Source: Martinezella tropici
GTDB lineage: Bacteria; Pseudomonadota; Alphaproteobacteria; Rhizobiales; Rhizobiaceae
Assembly: GCA_000799755.1 (NCBI GenBank)
Contig: JUHI01000007.1
Location: 1 to 64,000 of the forward strand
Length of the DNA: 64,000 bases
Direction: 5' to 3'
The notes beneath the pieces are model-generated. The model made no database searches, was not told the DNA's origin, and worked only from the letters and a program-made list of their open reading frames with translations. Position 1 is the stretch's first letter. Every line of letters begins with the position of its first letter. This document shows positions 37,751 through 45,280 of this stretch, piece after piece. Made by a program: the position numbers and the translations under genes.

Positions 37751-40413
37751 CAGCGCCTCCGGGGATTGCGGTTGATCTGCGCGACGCGATCGGGAAGCTG
37801 CTGATTGAAATCATTCAGCCCCTGCCGCGTCGAACTCTGCGCTTCCGATTGCGCGACATTCTTCACATAGGCCTTCAGATTGCCGTCCTCATCGACGGAA
37901 ACGCCGACCGTGACATGCACGCCGGAAGCGGAGCCGGAGGCATCGTTCTGATTGTCGGCCCGGAGGCGACGGACGGGAACGGCAGCATCCGGCTGCGCCC
38001 GCATCAATTGCGGCCCGCCCTCGCCGACCACGCCGCCATCGGCATAGCCGCGCCGGCCAAGCCGCATCGCCTCGACGATGCCGACGCCGCCCGCCCGGGC
38101 GATATCCCTCTGGCTCCAGACGACCTCGCCGGCATGAACGATGCCGGCCGGCTCATAGATACCCCCAGCACCGGTATAGCCGCCATCTGCAAATGTGGGG
38201 CGCGGGATCGGGATCGGGGCATTCGCACCCGTTGCGAGATCGAACTTGCCACCACCCCCGCCACCCCCAAAGCCGAGGATACCAAGAAGGCCACTAAGGA
38301 AACCGCCCCCTCCGCCGCCGCCACTCGCCGCGCTGTTGACCTTGAACAGGCTGTTGAGCACATCGTTCAGCAACCTGTCGGAGATCTTTTTGAGCACGGT
38401 GACCGCAGCGTTCCCCATGGACTTCCAGAAACCTTCACCGCTGCGCAAGCCGTTGACGAGTGTCGTGGCGAAATCGCCAGCAAGCTCGCGGGCATACTTC
38501 AGCTGTTCGTTGTGGCGAATGATACCGGCCGAGGCCGAATTCATGTCGACCGGCAGGCCATATTGCTTCTGTGTCGAGGCGACCGTCTGATCGACGGTTG
38601 AGCGACCCATCTGCTCCTGCTGGAACTGGATATCGCCCGAAAGCTTGGCGTTCGCAGTCGCCGTCGCCAAGGCATTGTACTGTGCAATTTTATTCTTGAT
38701 ATCTTGTATTTGGCCGGGGGCCGCCGCATGAGACTTGTCTTCTGTCGCGCGTAAAAGCTCCAAATTCATTTTCAAGGTTTCGACGGCAATGCTGTTAAGC
38801 CCAATAGTCTGTGCTTCCGTCTGCATTTGCTCAATCCGCGACTCGACAGATTTTTGCAGAGTATCATATGCGCTCGTAGCCTCCTGGACTGGGCGAACCA
38901 TGTCACGATTGGAGCCGAGCCCTGCTCCTCCGTCGATAGTTGTTGGCGGCTGAAGTGCTTTTTTTTGTGCGTTCAGACGTTCGCGTATATCGCTGTATTT
39001 GAGGGGCGCAGCGACATCTGGACCAAATCGATCATCGAAGTTTTTTACGCGCTTAACCGTCTCCTCTTGGGAGTATCGGCTGGAATGAGGTGTCGTACGC
39101 ACCGCGTTATCTAAACCTTGAACATTCTTCATTGCTTGTAGGGCGATCAAGCCAAACTGCCGAATTTCCTCCAAAGCCTGAGAAAGGTCAGGATGAACGT
39201 TGCTAAGCTCGCGGATTTTCTGATTTAGCTCTTCCGCACTACTTTGATTTGCTTGTAGATTTCGAAGTAAATCATCAAGCACCCGTTGAGGTTCTTGCAA
39301 TTTACTGGCACCAAAAGGATTTATTTTATTAACTTTACCCTGCATATCGGCAAATGCCTGTGCAACAGGGTCGATTTTGTCACGCAACACCGAGAGTTTA
39401 CTTTGAGCTGCAACTGCGTTTTTCGAATACTCTCGCAGTTTTTCCGCAGCTTCCTCTGTTATTTTTCCAGAATTCTGAAGCTCAATTATTTCTCTTTGAA
39501 ATTCTATCGCCTCTATCTTCCCGGACTCAATCGACTTTTTGAATCTTTCAATAGCTTCTATCGCCGGATCAAAAGTAGTTGGCGGTATATATACTATCTG
39601 ATCGGCATATGGCGCCTGCTGCCCGAGCATATCTGCAAGAATTGAACGAGACGCCTTTTCACCTTCAGCTTTGAGCGTTTTCTGGGCGCTTTTGTAATCG
39701 TCTTTCAGATTGGCGTTTGTGATAGCTGGGCCTAACTTTAAAGCCTCTTCGTTTTGCTCGTTCATTTTCTGATAAGTCGGCCCGAGCTCTGCAATATGCT
39801 CTGCATGTCGCTTCAGTATCTCGTCAACGCTCTTAACGTCCCGGCCAGCGTTTAAAAAATATTGTACTGCCGCAGCTCCTGCAAAGGTGAGCGCCTGCGT
39901 TACCAAGCCTATGGGATTAAGCATTGTTAGAAATGCATTGCCTAGGCCCTTCACAATCCCAGTAAGCCCCCCTGCTCCGCTGAACATTTCGCCCAATTTT
40001 CCGCCTTGTTGAAGGGCAATCATAAATGGGGAGTCGCCACTTGCCATTCGGGTGCCCATTTCAATGAGGACATCCTTCAGGTCTTTCGCCTTTATGCTCA
40101 CCGCCTCGATTGAATTCTGGTTGCTCTGGCTTTCCGCATTCATGCCGGTGAGTGAACCTGCAACCTTGTCGACGGCTCCCGCTGTAGAAGAACAGCTGTT
40201 CTTCCATTCTATCATGCCAGCCGTCGCCTTACTGATGGCTCCTGTGCTTGCGGCCGCCTTGCCGCCTAGCGTGCCAATCGCGCGCGCCGCGGCCCCAACT
40301 TCCGACTCCACTTTGTTTGCCGCAACGGCAACACGATTCATCCCCGTGGCGACCTGATCGGCACCAACGATTGTGAATTTCACACCCAAAGTTGCAATAT
40401 CTGTCACTGGCAT
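37750..40413 (-). CDS. Phage tail tape measure protein
   Basis: An 887-residue protein. The N-terminal TMP module (TDIATLGVKFTIVGADQVAT) is followed by a long helical, partly coiled-coil body (about 200-600) with hydrophobic helices (MLNPIGLVTQALTFAGAAAV), then a glycine-rich hinge (SGGGGGGGFLSGLLGILGFG) and a typical terminal block (YEPAGIVHAGEVVWSQRD). It sets tail length and helps DNA entry. Base composition shifts abruptly at about 38650: the N-terminal two-thirds is AT-rich, the C-terminal third GC-rich like neighbouring genes. It follows the tail chaperone genes across the moron block. Confidence 0.9.
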   Translation of the reverse strand: MPVTDIATLGVKFTIVGADQVATGMNRVAVAANKVESEVGAAARAIGTLGGKAAASTGAISKATAGMIEWKNSCSSTAGAVDKVAGSLTGMNAESQSNQNSIEAVSIKAKDLKDVLIEMGTRMASGDSPFMIALQQGGKLGEMFSGAGGLTGIVKGLGNAFLTMLNPIGLVTQALTFAGAAAVQYFLNAGRDVKSVDEILKRHAEHIAELGPTYQKMNEQNEEALKLGPAITNANLKDDYKSAQKTLKAEGEKASRSILADMLGQQAPYADQIVYIPPTTFDPAIEAIERFKKSIESGKIEAIEFQREIIELQNSGKITEEAAEKLREYSKNAVAAQSKLSVLRDKIDPVAQAFADMQGKVNKINPFGASKLQEPQRVLDDLLRNLQANQSSAEELNQKIRELSNVHPDLSQALEEIRQFGLIALQAMKNVQGLDNAVRTTPHSSRYSQEETVKRVKNFDDRFGPDVAAPLKYSDIRERLNAQKKALQPPTTIDGGAGLGSNRDMVRPVQEATSAYDTLQKSVESRIEQMQTEAQTIGLNSIAVETLKMNLELLRATEDKSHAAAPGQIQDIKNKIAQYNALATATANAKLSGDIQFQQEQMGRSTVDQTVASTQKQYGLPVDMNSASAGIIRHNEQLKYARELAGDFATTLVNGLRSGEGFWKSMGNAAVTVLKKISDRLLNDVLNSLFKVNSAASGGGGGGGFLSGLLGILGFGGGGGGGKFDLATGANAPIPIPRPTFADGGYTGAGGIYEPAGIVHAGEVVWSQRDIARAGGVGIVEAMRLGRRGYADGGVVGEGGPQLMRAQPDAAVPVRRLRADNQNDASGSASGVHVTVGVSVDEDGNLKAYVKNVAQSEAQSSTRQGLNDFNQQLPDRVAQINRNPRRR

Positions 40414-40464
40414 ACCTTTTCAAAACATGCGAAATACAACCCTGCGCTTTGAGTGGGGGATTTC

Positions 40465-40908
40465 GTGATTAGATTGTGGAGATTGGTCAGCGTGGCTTTT
40501 TTGCTGCCAGCAATTGGCGGCTGCAATTTTTCTGAATCGAAACTAGTGACCGTGTGCGAAGAAGTTTTGAAATTGAGACTTTTGGCGCCGTCGGGATACA
40601 AGCGGATCGAAATCAAAGAATCCGAAGAACCTCTCAACCGTGCCGACTACAAACGCTATCTGGCCGGGGATGAATATGGGCCGATCATCCAGGAAGCGAG
40701 GATGAAGGATTTTGACCGAGGCCGTGTAAAACCTCGGATGTTTGAGGTTCTTATAACTTACGATGCTCCTAACGCCTATGGCACACCAATTCGCGGCACC
40801 ACCATATGTCAGTATCCAACTGACAATGAAGACACCTCCAAGGCGGACCGTCTCTACGTAATGGTCGACGGCAAAACGAACGCGGAGTGGTTAGAAACGC
40901 AGCTTTAA
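40465..40908 (+). CDS. Moron protein A: small exported lipoprotein, family unknown
   Basis: A 147-residue protein on the opposite strand to the tail genes. GTG at 40465 is preferred because GGGGGA sits four bases upstream; GTG at 40453 is an alternative. The basic N-terminus, hydrophobic helix and IGGC lipobox (VAFLLPAIGGCNF) indicate a lipoprotein. The core shows VTVCEEVLKLRLLAPSGYKR, KDFDRGRVKPRMFEV and TTICQYP, shared with proteins B and C. The base composition is AT-rich. A same-frame relic of the family's C-terminus follows its stop, so A is probably truncated. No known family; lysogenic conversion or exclusion of other phages is only a guess. Confidence 0.7.
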   Translation: MIRLWRLVSVAFLLPAIGGCNFSESKLVTVCEEVLKLRLLAPSGYKRIEIKESEEPLNRADYKRYLAGDEYGPIIQEARMKDFDRGRVKPRMFEVLITYDAPNAYGTPIRGTTICQYPTDNEDTSKADRLYVMVDGKTNAEWLETQL

Positions 40909-41019
40909 GAAAGCTGCGGGCGGCAATGCGGCTTCAGCTACTTCTGACTGCATTCTCCGCTTGCGCTCCCTTCTTATACGGGATGGGTTCGCGACACATT
41001 CAGGCGGCTGTTCAGCTGA
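40909..41019 (+). pseudogene. In-frame relic of the moron-family C-terminus
   Basis: Reading on past the stop of gene A in the same frame gives a segment with one stop (40945-40947), then SYTGWVRDTFRRLFS and a stop at 41017-41019. This matches the last residues of protein C, PYVGWVRDTLRRFLD. Gene A therefore seems to have lost its C-terminal third by nonsense or small deletion while the DNA remained. Confidence 0.7.
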
Positions 41020-41067
41020 AGTAACGGCATCCGCACTGGTACTCCTTAAAATTTCTGAGAGACACTT

Positions 41068-41874
41068 ATGGACGTTTGGCTAAAGGTTTTGATCGCAACC
41101 GCGTGCGTAGTGGTAATCGCGAGCGCCGCGATTGTCGGCGGTGTTGTTGGCTGGCAATACTACCAGGCATGGCAGGAGGAGAAGGCTGCCAAGCTTGCCG
41201 AACGAAAATTCAAATGCACCGATGCACTAAGAGAAGAAGCCCGAGCGAAAGCAGGAGAAAAGACATATGGTTCATTAGCTCTCATGGTTGCCGAAGCGGA
41301 TGATTGCCGAGCGGAATTTCCTGACATTCGGGCCTCGTTCTGCTTTCGTCTCTGGAAAGACGTAAAGCGTTTCAATGCAGGAGAAACTACCGACTTCTTC
41401 GACAAAATGACCTCTGCAGCGGTCAAAGAGGTTGACGCGTGCAATCAGGAGTTTGGCTATACCGAGCCAGAAAAGAAGCCTCTTCCTCAAAACACGAGTG
41501 AGTGGCAAGCGACCTCACCATCAAAACCCGCGGCGGCGCTAACAATGGTGGCAACGTGCGAAGCTGCATTGAAATTCCGCCTTGGTTCATCAGCTACCTA
41601 TACACAAGTCGACCATTCAAAATCCCAATTTCCAATGGGTCGCGGTGCGTTCGCAAGCTACCTTGAAAAGACCGACGACAGCCCTTCGATGCGCGAAGAG
41701 AAGCTGAAGCAGTTCGATCAAGGCGTTCTGAAGCCGGTACAGTTTTATGTCTATTTGAGCACAAACGCCATCGTCCAGAGCCGATATCAGCGGATTGAAG
41801 CGGCCTGCAGCTACGTCGGCATACAAGGTACTGACGCCGGAGTTGCTGTAGACAATGTAAGACTTACCTACTGA
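41068..41874 (+). CDS. Moron protein B: membrane-anchored two-domain protein
   Basis: A 268-residue protein with GAGAG upstream of the ATG. One N-terminal membrane helix (LIATACVVVIASAAIVGGVV) anchors an external part. The first domain (about 45-130) contains four cysteines (FKCTDALREEARAK, EADDCRAEFP, ASFCFRLWKD, DACNQEFGY). The second (about 160-268) is the A/B/C family module: VATCEAALKFRLGSSATYTQ, KQFDQGVLKPVQFYVYL, AACSYVG. It lies on the strand opposite to the tail operon and is AT-rich, as expected of a moron. Function unknown. Confidence 0.7.
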   Translation: MDVWLKVLIATACVVVIASAAIVGGVVGWQYYQAWQEEKAAKLAERKFKCTDALREEARAKAGEKTYGSLALMVAEADDCRAEFPDIRASFCFRLWKDVKRFNAGETTDFFDKMTSAAVKEVDACNQEFGYTEPEKKPLPQNTSEWQATSPSKPAAALTMVATCEAALKFRLGSSATYTQVDHSKSQFPMGRGAFASYLEKTDDSPSMREEKLKQFDQGVLKPVQFYVYLSTNAIVQSRYQRIEAACSYVGIQGTDAGVAVDNVRLTY

Positions 41875-41915
41875 AATTCTATGGTAAGCTCCTCTACCAC
41901 ACTTCCTGTGCCCTT

Positions 41916-42665
41916 AATTATGGTGACAGTACACTCAAATAAGCTCTCAAATTTGACCAACGCAACCAATGGCCCGTCTCGCTCGCATCGTCATCCACGA
42001 TACCCCACATCACGTTACCCAACGCGGCAACGGGCGGGCGCAAACCTTCTTTTGCGATGATGACTATGCGCTCTATCGCGATCTCCTAGCTCATCATTGT
42101 CGCGCCGCCGGCGTAGAGGTCTGGGGCTGGGTGTTGATGCCCAACCATGTTCACCTCATCCTCATTCCGGCGGATGCCGACGGTATTCGCCGCGCACTGT
42201 CTCGCGTTCATCGCACCTATGCCGGCCATATCCATGCAAGGCTGCGCCGGACCGGCCATTTCTGGCAGGGCCGCTTCGATTGTGTCGCCATGGATGAAGA
42301 ACATCTGGCGACGGCGCTCCGCTACGTCGCCCTCAATCCGGTGCGCGCTCGCCTTGTCGAACGGGCTGCCGATTGGCGATGGTCGAGTGTCGCGGCACAA
42401 CTTGGACTGATTGAGGATGACGGCGTCACGACCACAACACCGGTTCGCACTCGCTTTCCCGATTTCGCCGCCCTCCTCACCGCCACAGAAGAAGAGATGG
42501 CGTTTGCCACGCTTCGCCGCGCCGAAAGCATCGGTCGCCCCATCGGCAATACCGACTTTTTCGACCGACTCGAAGACCTCACCAACACCACCCTCAAGCC
42601 GGCTCGCCGCGGCCGCAAAGCCAAGGCCGTCATCGGGGAATAATTGGTGCACTGTCACCGTAATT
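41916..42665. mobile_element. RAYT-type element with inverted ends
   Basis: The segment begins AATTATGGTGACAGTACACT (41916-41935) and ends with the inverse, near-identical GGTGCACTGTCACCGTAATT (42646-42665); the single transposase gene fills the space. AATTCTATGG occurs just outside the left end (41875-41884) and across the right end (42662-42671). The structure fits a REP-associated tyrosine transposase unit mobilised as a single-strand element. Confidence 0.75.
41969..42643 (+). CDS. REP-associated tyrosine transposase (RAYT, Y1 type)
   Basis: A 224-residue single-strand transposase of the IS200/RAYT group. The metal-binding HUH-type motif is seen in MPNHVHLIL (about 56-64), and the catalytic tyrosine in LRYVALNPVRARLVE (Tyr at about residue 116). 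FWQGRFDCVAMDEEHL and DWRWSS are also typical. RAYTs act on short palindromes next to their gene, and matching inverted ends flank this one. The gene is GC-rich, unlike the AT-rich morons beside it, which marks it as a separate insertion. Confidence 0.92.
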   Translation: MARLARIVIHDTPHHVTQRGNGRAQTFFCDDDYALYRDLLAHHCRAAGVEVWGWVLMPNHVHLILIPADADGIRRALSRVHRTYAGHIHARLRRTGHFWQGRFDCVAMDEEHLATALRYVALNPVRARLVERAADWRWSSVAAQLGLIEDDGVTTTTPVRTRFPDFAALLTATEEEMAFATLRRAESIGRPIGNTDFFDRLEDLTNTTLKPARRGRKAKAVIGE

Positions 42666-42679
42666 CTATGGGGGGCAGA

Positions 42680-42787
42680 ATGCGTCGAATAGTGTTAGCA
42701 ACTTTTGTATGTGTAATAAGCAGTGGCGCCCGCAATTACGCAATTACGGTGACGGTGCACTCAAATAAGAAAGTATGTTCTATCTAG
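42680..42787 (+). pseudogene. Truncated start of an exported protein
   Basis: A 35-codon frame behind GGGGGGCAG begins MRRIVLATFVCVISSGA, a good secretion signal, then runs into the mini-element at 42742 and stops. It looks like the 5' end of a further exported moron gene cut by the insertion; it shows no family motif because the core is missing. Confidence 0.4.
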
Positions 42788-42861
42788 CCAACCGATGCCC
42801 ATCTTATCTGGGCCCAACCAAGGCCCCTATTGAAAGAAATTAGTGCACTATCACCGTAATT
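42742..42861. mobile_element. 120-bp mini-element sharing RAYT ends
   Basis: It starts AATTACGGTGACGGTGCACT (42742-42761), continues CAAATAAG exactly as the RAYT element's left end does, and ends with the inverse TAGTGCACTATCACCGTAAT (42841-42860). There is no coding content. The shared ends and short length point to a non-autonomous derivative moved by the neighbouring transposase. CAATTACG is repeated directly at its left edge. Confidence 0.7.
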
Positions 42862-42907
42862 CAAAGTTGCAACATCTGTCACCGAACCACCTTTTGATTT
42901 CATGCGA
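42862..42907 (-). pseudogene. Relic of a tape measure start
   Basis: Plus-strand CAAAGTTGCAACATCTGTCAC and the following bases match the tape measure start region at 40387-40432 (CAAAGTTGCAATATCTGTCA, then CCTTTT and CATGCGA in the same order). Read on the minus strand it encodes SVTDVATLN, close to the tape measure N-terminus PVTDIATLG. It shows that a tape measure gene once began directly upstream of moron C. Confidence 0.7.
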
Positions 42908-42940
42908 GAGAATGCCGCAAAGCTATTCGCGGGAGTTTTG

Positions 42941-43483
42941 ATGAAGCTGATTGTTAGCGTGGTTGCAGTGCTTGCCGCTTTGCTGTTGATCTACAGCTTT
43001 GGCATCTTTGATCCGCCAATCCTGACAGCCTGCGAGGCGAAACTTAAAAAATATCTCGTGGCTCCATCTACCTATGAGCGCAACAGATTTTTTCTTAGCA
43101 ACAGACCTGCTACACGGACCGATGTCGAGGAACGATACGAGAATAACCCATATCTCAAGGACGTGTATCTGAAGGAATTTGATAAAGGCAGGATGAAGCC
43201 GGTATATTATAGCGCAACCCTGAATTTCAGCGTATTAAACAAGAATGCAGAGGTGACGACGACAACAGTCGTTTGCCAATACCTCTCCCGCGATGGCAGC
43301 ACATCCAAACTAGCAATGTTCGAAGTCCTTCCCCGCACTACGGACACCTCTACATTTTCACAAATACTGCGAGACACTAGCAATGACCCGCCCCTAACTG
43401 AACAGGAAAAACTAGATTACACCAAACCAATCGCCCCTTATGTGGGGTGGGTTCGCGACACACTTAGGCGGTTTCTTGACTGA
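42941..43483 (+). CDS. Moron protein C: exported or membrane-anchored, family unknown
   Basis: A 180-residue protein; ATG 42941 has GGGAG upstream, and 13 more codons are open. The N-terminal hydrophobic helix (LIVSVVAVLAALLLIYSFGI) anchors or exports it. The core, TACEAKLKKYLVAPSTYERN, KEFDKGRMKPVYYSATLNF and TVVCQYLS, is shared with A and B, with two conserved cysteines likely to pair. The C-terminal PYVGWVRDTLRRFLD is the intact form of the relic after gene A. AT-rich, opposite strand to the tail operon, directly upstream of a relic tape measure start: probably the ancestral copy of the family. Confidence 0.7.
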   Translation: MKLIVSVVAVLAALLLIYSFGIFDPPILTACEAKLKKYLVAPSTYERNRFFLSNRPATRTDVEERYENNPYLKDVYLKEFDKGRMKPVYYSATLNFSVLNKNAEVTTTTVVCQYLSRDGSTSKLAMFEVLPRTTDTSTFSQILRDTSNDPPLTEQEKLDYTKPIAPYVGWVRDTLRRFLD

Positions 43484-43510
43484 CGTATTTGAAAAGTCGC
43501 TTCTTGAAAC

Positions 43511-44241
43511 CTACCCCGCCTCCCGCACCCTGATCGCCTCCGTCTCCTCCTCCACCGCCTGGCAATAGCGTCCGTCCATCGCCTTCAGCACGGCGATGTC
43601 CTCGCGGCGCAGTAGGTTGCCGGTCAGGTGCAGCCAGGCCAGCATTTCCTGGTGGGAGAGCGGCACCGGGCCGGAAAAGCCGGGAGCCTGCGCCGAACGC
43701 AGGTCCCAGAACCAGTCCCAGAGCGCATGGCCGGCCTCCGGCACCTCGGCCTCCGGGCTTAAAAGCTCGAAGGCCTCGTTGCGTTCGCGCCGGGTCTCGC
43801 CGTTTGTATCGCGCACGCAATCATAGCGCGCAACGATCCCTACGGCTTCTGAAAGCCCTTCGGCAAGCTCTTCATAAAATTTGCGCGGTCCTCCGAGGCG
43901 CCGGCCACCTGGTCATAGATCCAGCCGGCGTCCTCGACGACTTCGCGGGCCTTCTCGAAGGAGAGCAGCGGCTGCTCGCCCTTCCACTGCTGCTCGCCCC
44001 AGCTCCAGGAAGCGATGGCGGCGGCCGCCTTGTCGAGATATTCGGCCTCGACCTTGCTGGTGGTCAGCTTCTTCTTGCGGCTGGCGAGGAAGCGGTCGCT
44101 ATGCTGGCGAACGATCTTCTTCACCTCGTTGCTCTCGGCCGAGCGGATCATGAAGGAGATGCCGAGCGGCTCCTCGGTGGCCGGATGCAGGAGCTGCAGC
44201 TCGAAGAGATCTTCGGAATTGACGAGACTGGAGATATCCAA
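43511..44241 (-). CDS. Tail assembly chaperone, -1 frameshift fusion (gpG-T-like)
   Basis: Translation from 44241 that slips back one base at A AAT TTT (43876-43882) enters the overlapping frame and ends at 43511, giving about 243 residues. The second frame reads on without stop from the slip point (YEELAEGLSEAVGIVARYD) and contains EVPEAGHALWDWFWDLRSAQ and HLTGNLLRREDIAVLKAMDG. The arrangement (short form plus frameshifted long form, just before the tape measure gene) is that of lambda gpG/gpGT, whose products hold tape measure and tube subunits during tail assembly. Confidence 0.8.
43840..44241 (-). CDS. Tail assembly chaperone, short form (gpG-like)
   Basis: A 133-residue protein (starts MDISSLVNSEDLFELQLLHP) made when no frameshift occurs; it ends LPKGFQKP 12 codons after the slip site. 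Position between tail tube and tape measure, acidic N-terminus and small size fit the chaperone. It is the more abundant product expected from this gene. Confidence 0.75.
   Translation of the reverse strand: MDISSLVNSEDLFELQLLHPATEEPLGISFMIRSAESNEVKKIVRQHSDRFLASRKKKLTTSKVEAEYLDKAAAAIASWSWGEQQWKGEQPLLSFEKAREVVEDAGWIYDQVAGASEDRANFMKSLPKGFQKP
43876..43882 (-). promoter_or_regulatory. -1 ribosomal frameshift site A AAT TTT
   Basis: On the minus strand the zero-frame codons are GCA AAT TTT ATG. The heptamer A AAT TTT fits the X XXY YYZ rule exactly in phase, so slipping gives AAA TTT and continues TAT GAA GAG in the frame of the downstream open region. The zero-frame stop lies at 43840-43842. Confidence 0.8.
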
Positions 44242-44324
44242 GGAAACACCTTATCGGTTGGGACATGTGAGAGTTGCCGCGCGCCGCAGGAGAGCGACGC
44301 GCGCAAGGTTCCGAAAGATCGCGC

Positions 44325-44810
44325 TTACGGCGTGGTGACGGGATCGACGCGGATCGGCAGCTGGTTGAGGCCGATCTTGAACTTCTCCAGATCGAAATCG
44401 TCGGAGCCGCCACCGGGATAGAGCGGGCCGGAAACGACGCCGCGCGAATAGAACACCGTGTTGGTCTTACCCTGCGGCGCGTCGTTGCGCTCGACCTTGA
44501 TCGCCATGTTGTTGATGTTAAGCGGATCGCCGAAGGTGCGCAGAATGTCCTGGCCGGGATCGTCGGCGATGGAGGCGACTTCGAGTTCCGGATCGCCGGC
44601 GTTGGAAACGCCCTTCTGCTTCTGCTGCACCGGCTCATCCAGCGTATTGTAGTTGTTGATCGTGGATTCCGAGCCGAAATCGCCGACCTTGCCGACCTTA
44701 CCCACCTGCACCCAGGTCAGCGCGGCATAGGCCGTGGCCGTCAGATCGGTATTCTGGGGCGTCTCGCATACGTAGACTTTCGAGCCCTTCTTCGTGCTTT
44801 TATTCGTCAT
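44325..44810 (-). CDS. Major tail (tube) protein
   Basis: A 161-residue protein (starts MTNKSTKKGSKVYVCETPQN) with the beta-rich tail-tube pattern: EVASIADDPGQDILRTFGDP and NMAIKVERNDAPQGKTNTVF. It precedes the chaperone genes and follows the tail-terminator gene, the usual place of the tube protein, which polymerises around the tape measure. The family assignment is by position and general pattern. Confidence 0.75.
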   Translation of the reverse strand: MTNKSTKKGSKVYVCETPQNTDLTATAYAALTWVQVGKVGKVGDFGSESTINNYNTLDEPVQQKQKGVSNAGDPELEVASIADDPGQDILRTFGDPLNINNMAIKVERNDAPQGKTNTVFYSRGVVSGPLYPGGGSDDFDLEKFKIGLNQLPIRVDPVTTP

Positions 44811-44813
44811 GGA

Positions 44814-45245
44814 TCATGTCTCCGGTTCAAAGGCGGTGTAGGGAATGGTGACCGGTATTTGCACCCGGTCATCCTCTTGGATCGGGCCTGCGGCCCACGG
44901 CTCGCCACTGATCGTGATCTTCACGCCAGAGGCGAACAGCGTCTTGTTGTTGAAATGGTCGATGACTTGGCCGGCGGCATCGAGTGGTTTGATCAGCCCG
45001 CCGCCGGCCTTCCAATAGACGGAAACCTGCAGAAGCCCGAGCTTCTGCTGCGGATCGTCGCCAAGCGTCACCTGCCGGGGGCGGTTGGGCAGGTAGCTGA
45101 CAGCCAGATAGTTATCCGGCTTAGCTTGCCCCGCCGGCGGAAAGGCAATGCCCGGCTGCGCCACTGGCAATGGCGGCTGGAATTGGAGCGTCGCCAGATG
45201 GTCCAGCAGCGCAGCCAGAATGAGAGCGTCCGTCGCCGTCGCCAT
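44814..45245 (-). CDS. Tail terminator-type protein
   Basis: A 143-residue protein separated by three bases from the tube gene. N-terminal DALILAALLDHLATLQF and C-terminal DDRVQIPVTIPYTAFEPE fit the gpU-like/DUF4128 tail terminator group, which caps the tube and joins it to the head. Assignment by position and partial pattern. Confidence 0.65.
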   Translation of the reverse strand: MATATDALILAALLDHLATLQFQPPLPVAQPGIAFPPAGQAKPDNYLAVSYLPNRPRQVTLGDDPQQKLGLLQVSVYWKAGGGLIKPLDAAGQVIDHFNNKTLFASGVKITISGEPWAAGPIQEDDRVQIPVTIPYTAFEPET

Positions 45246-45280
45246 GCGTCACCTTGTCTAATGTTTGAAATTTCGAGGGA

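Noticed and set aside
38195..38590. Plus-strand proline-rich frame
   Set aside because: It is antisense to the glycine-rich hinge of the tape measure protein.
43464..43820. 118-residue Gly/Arg-rich frame downstream of the chaperone
   Set aside because: The competing frame is the -1 extension of the chaperone and carries its conserved pattern.
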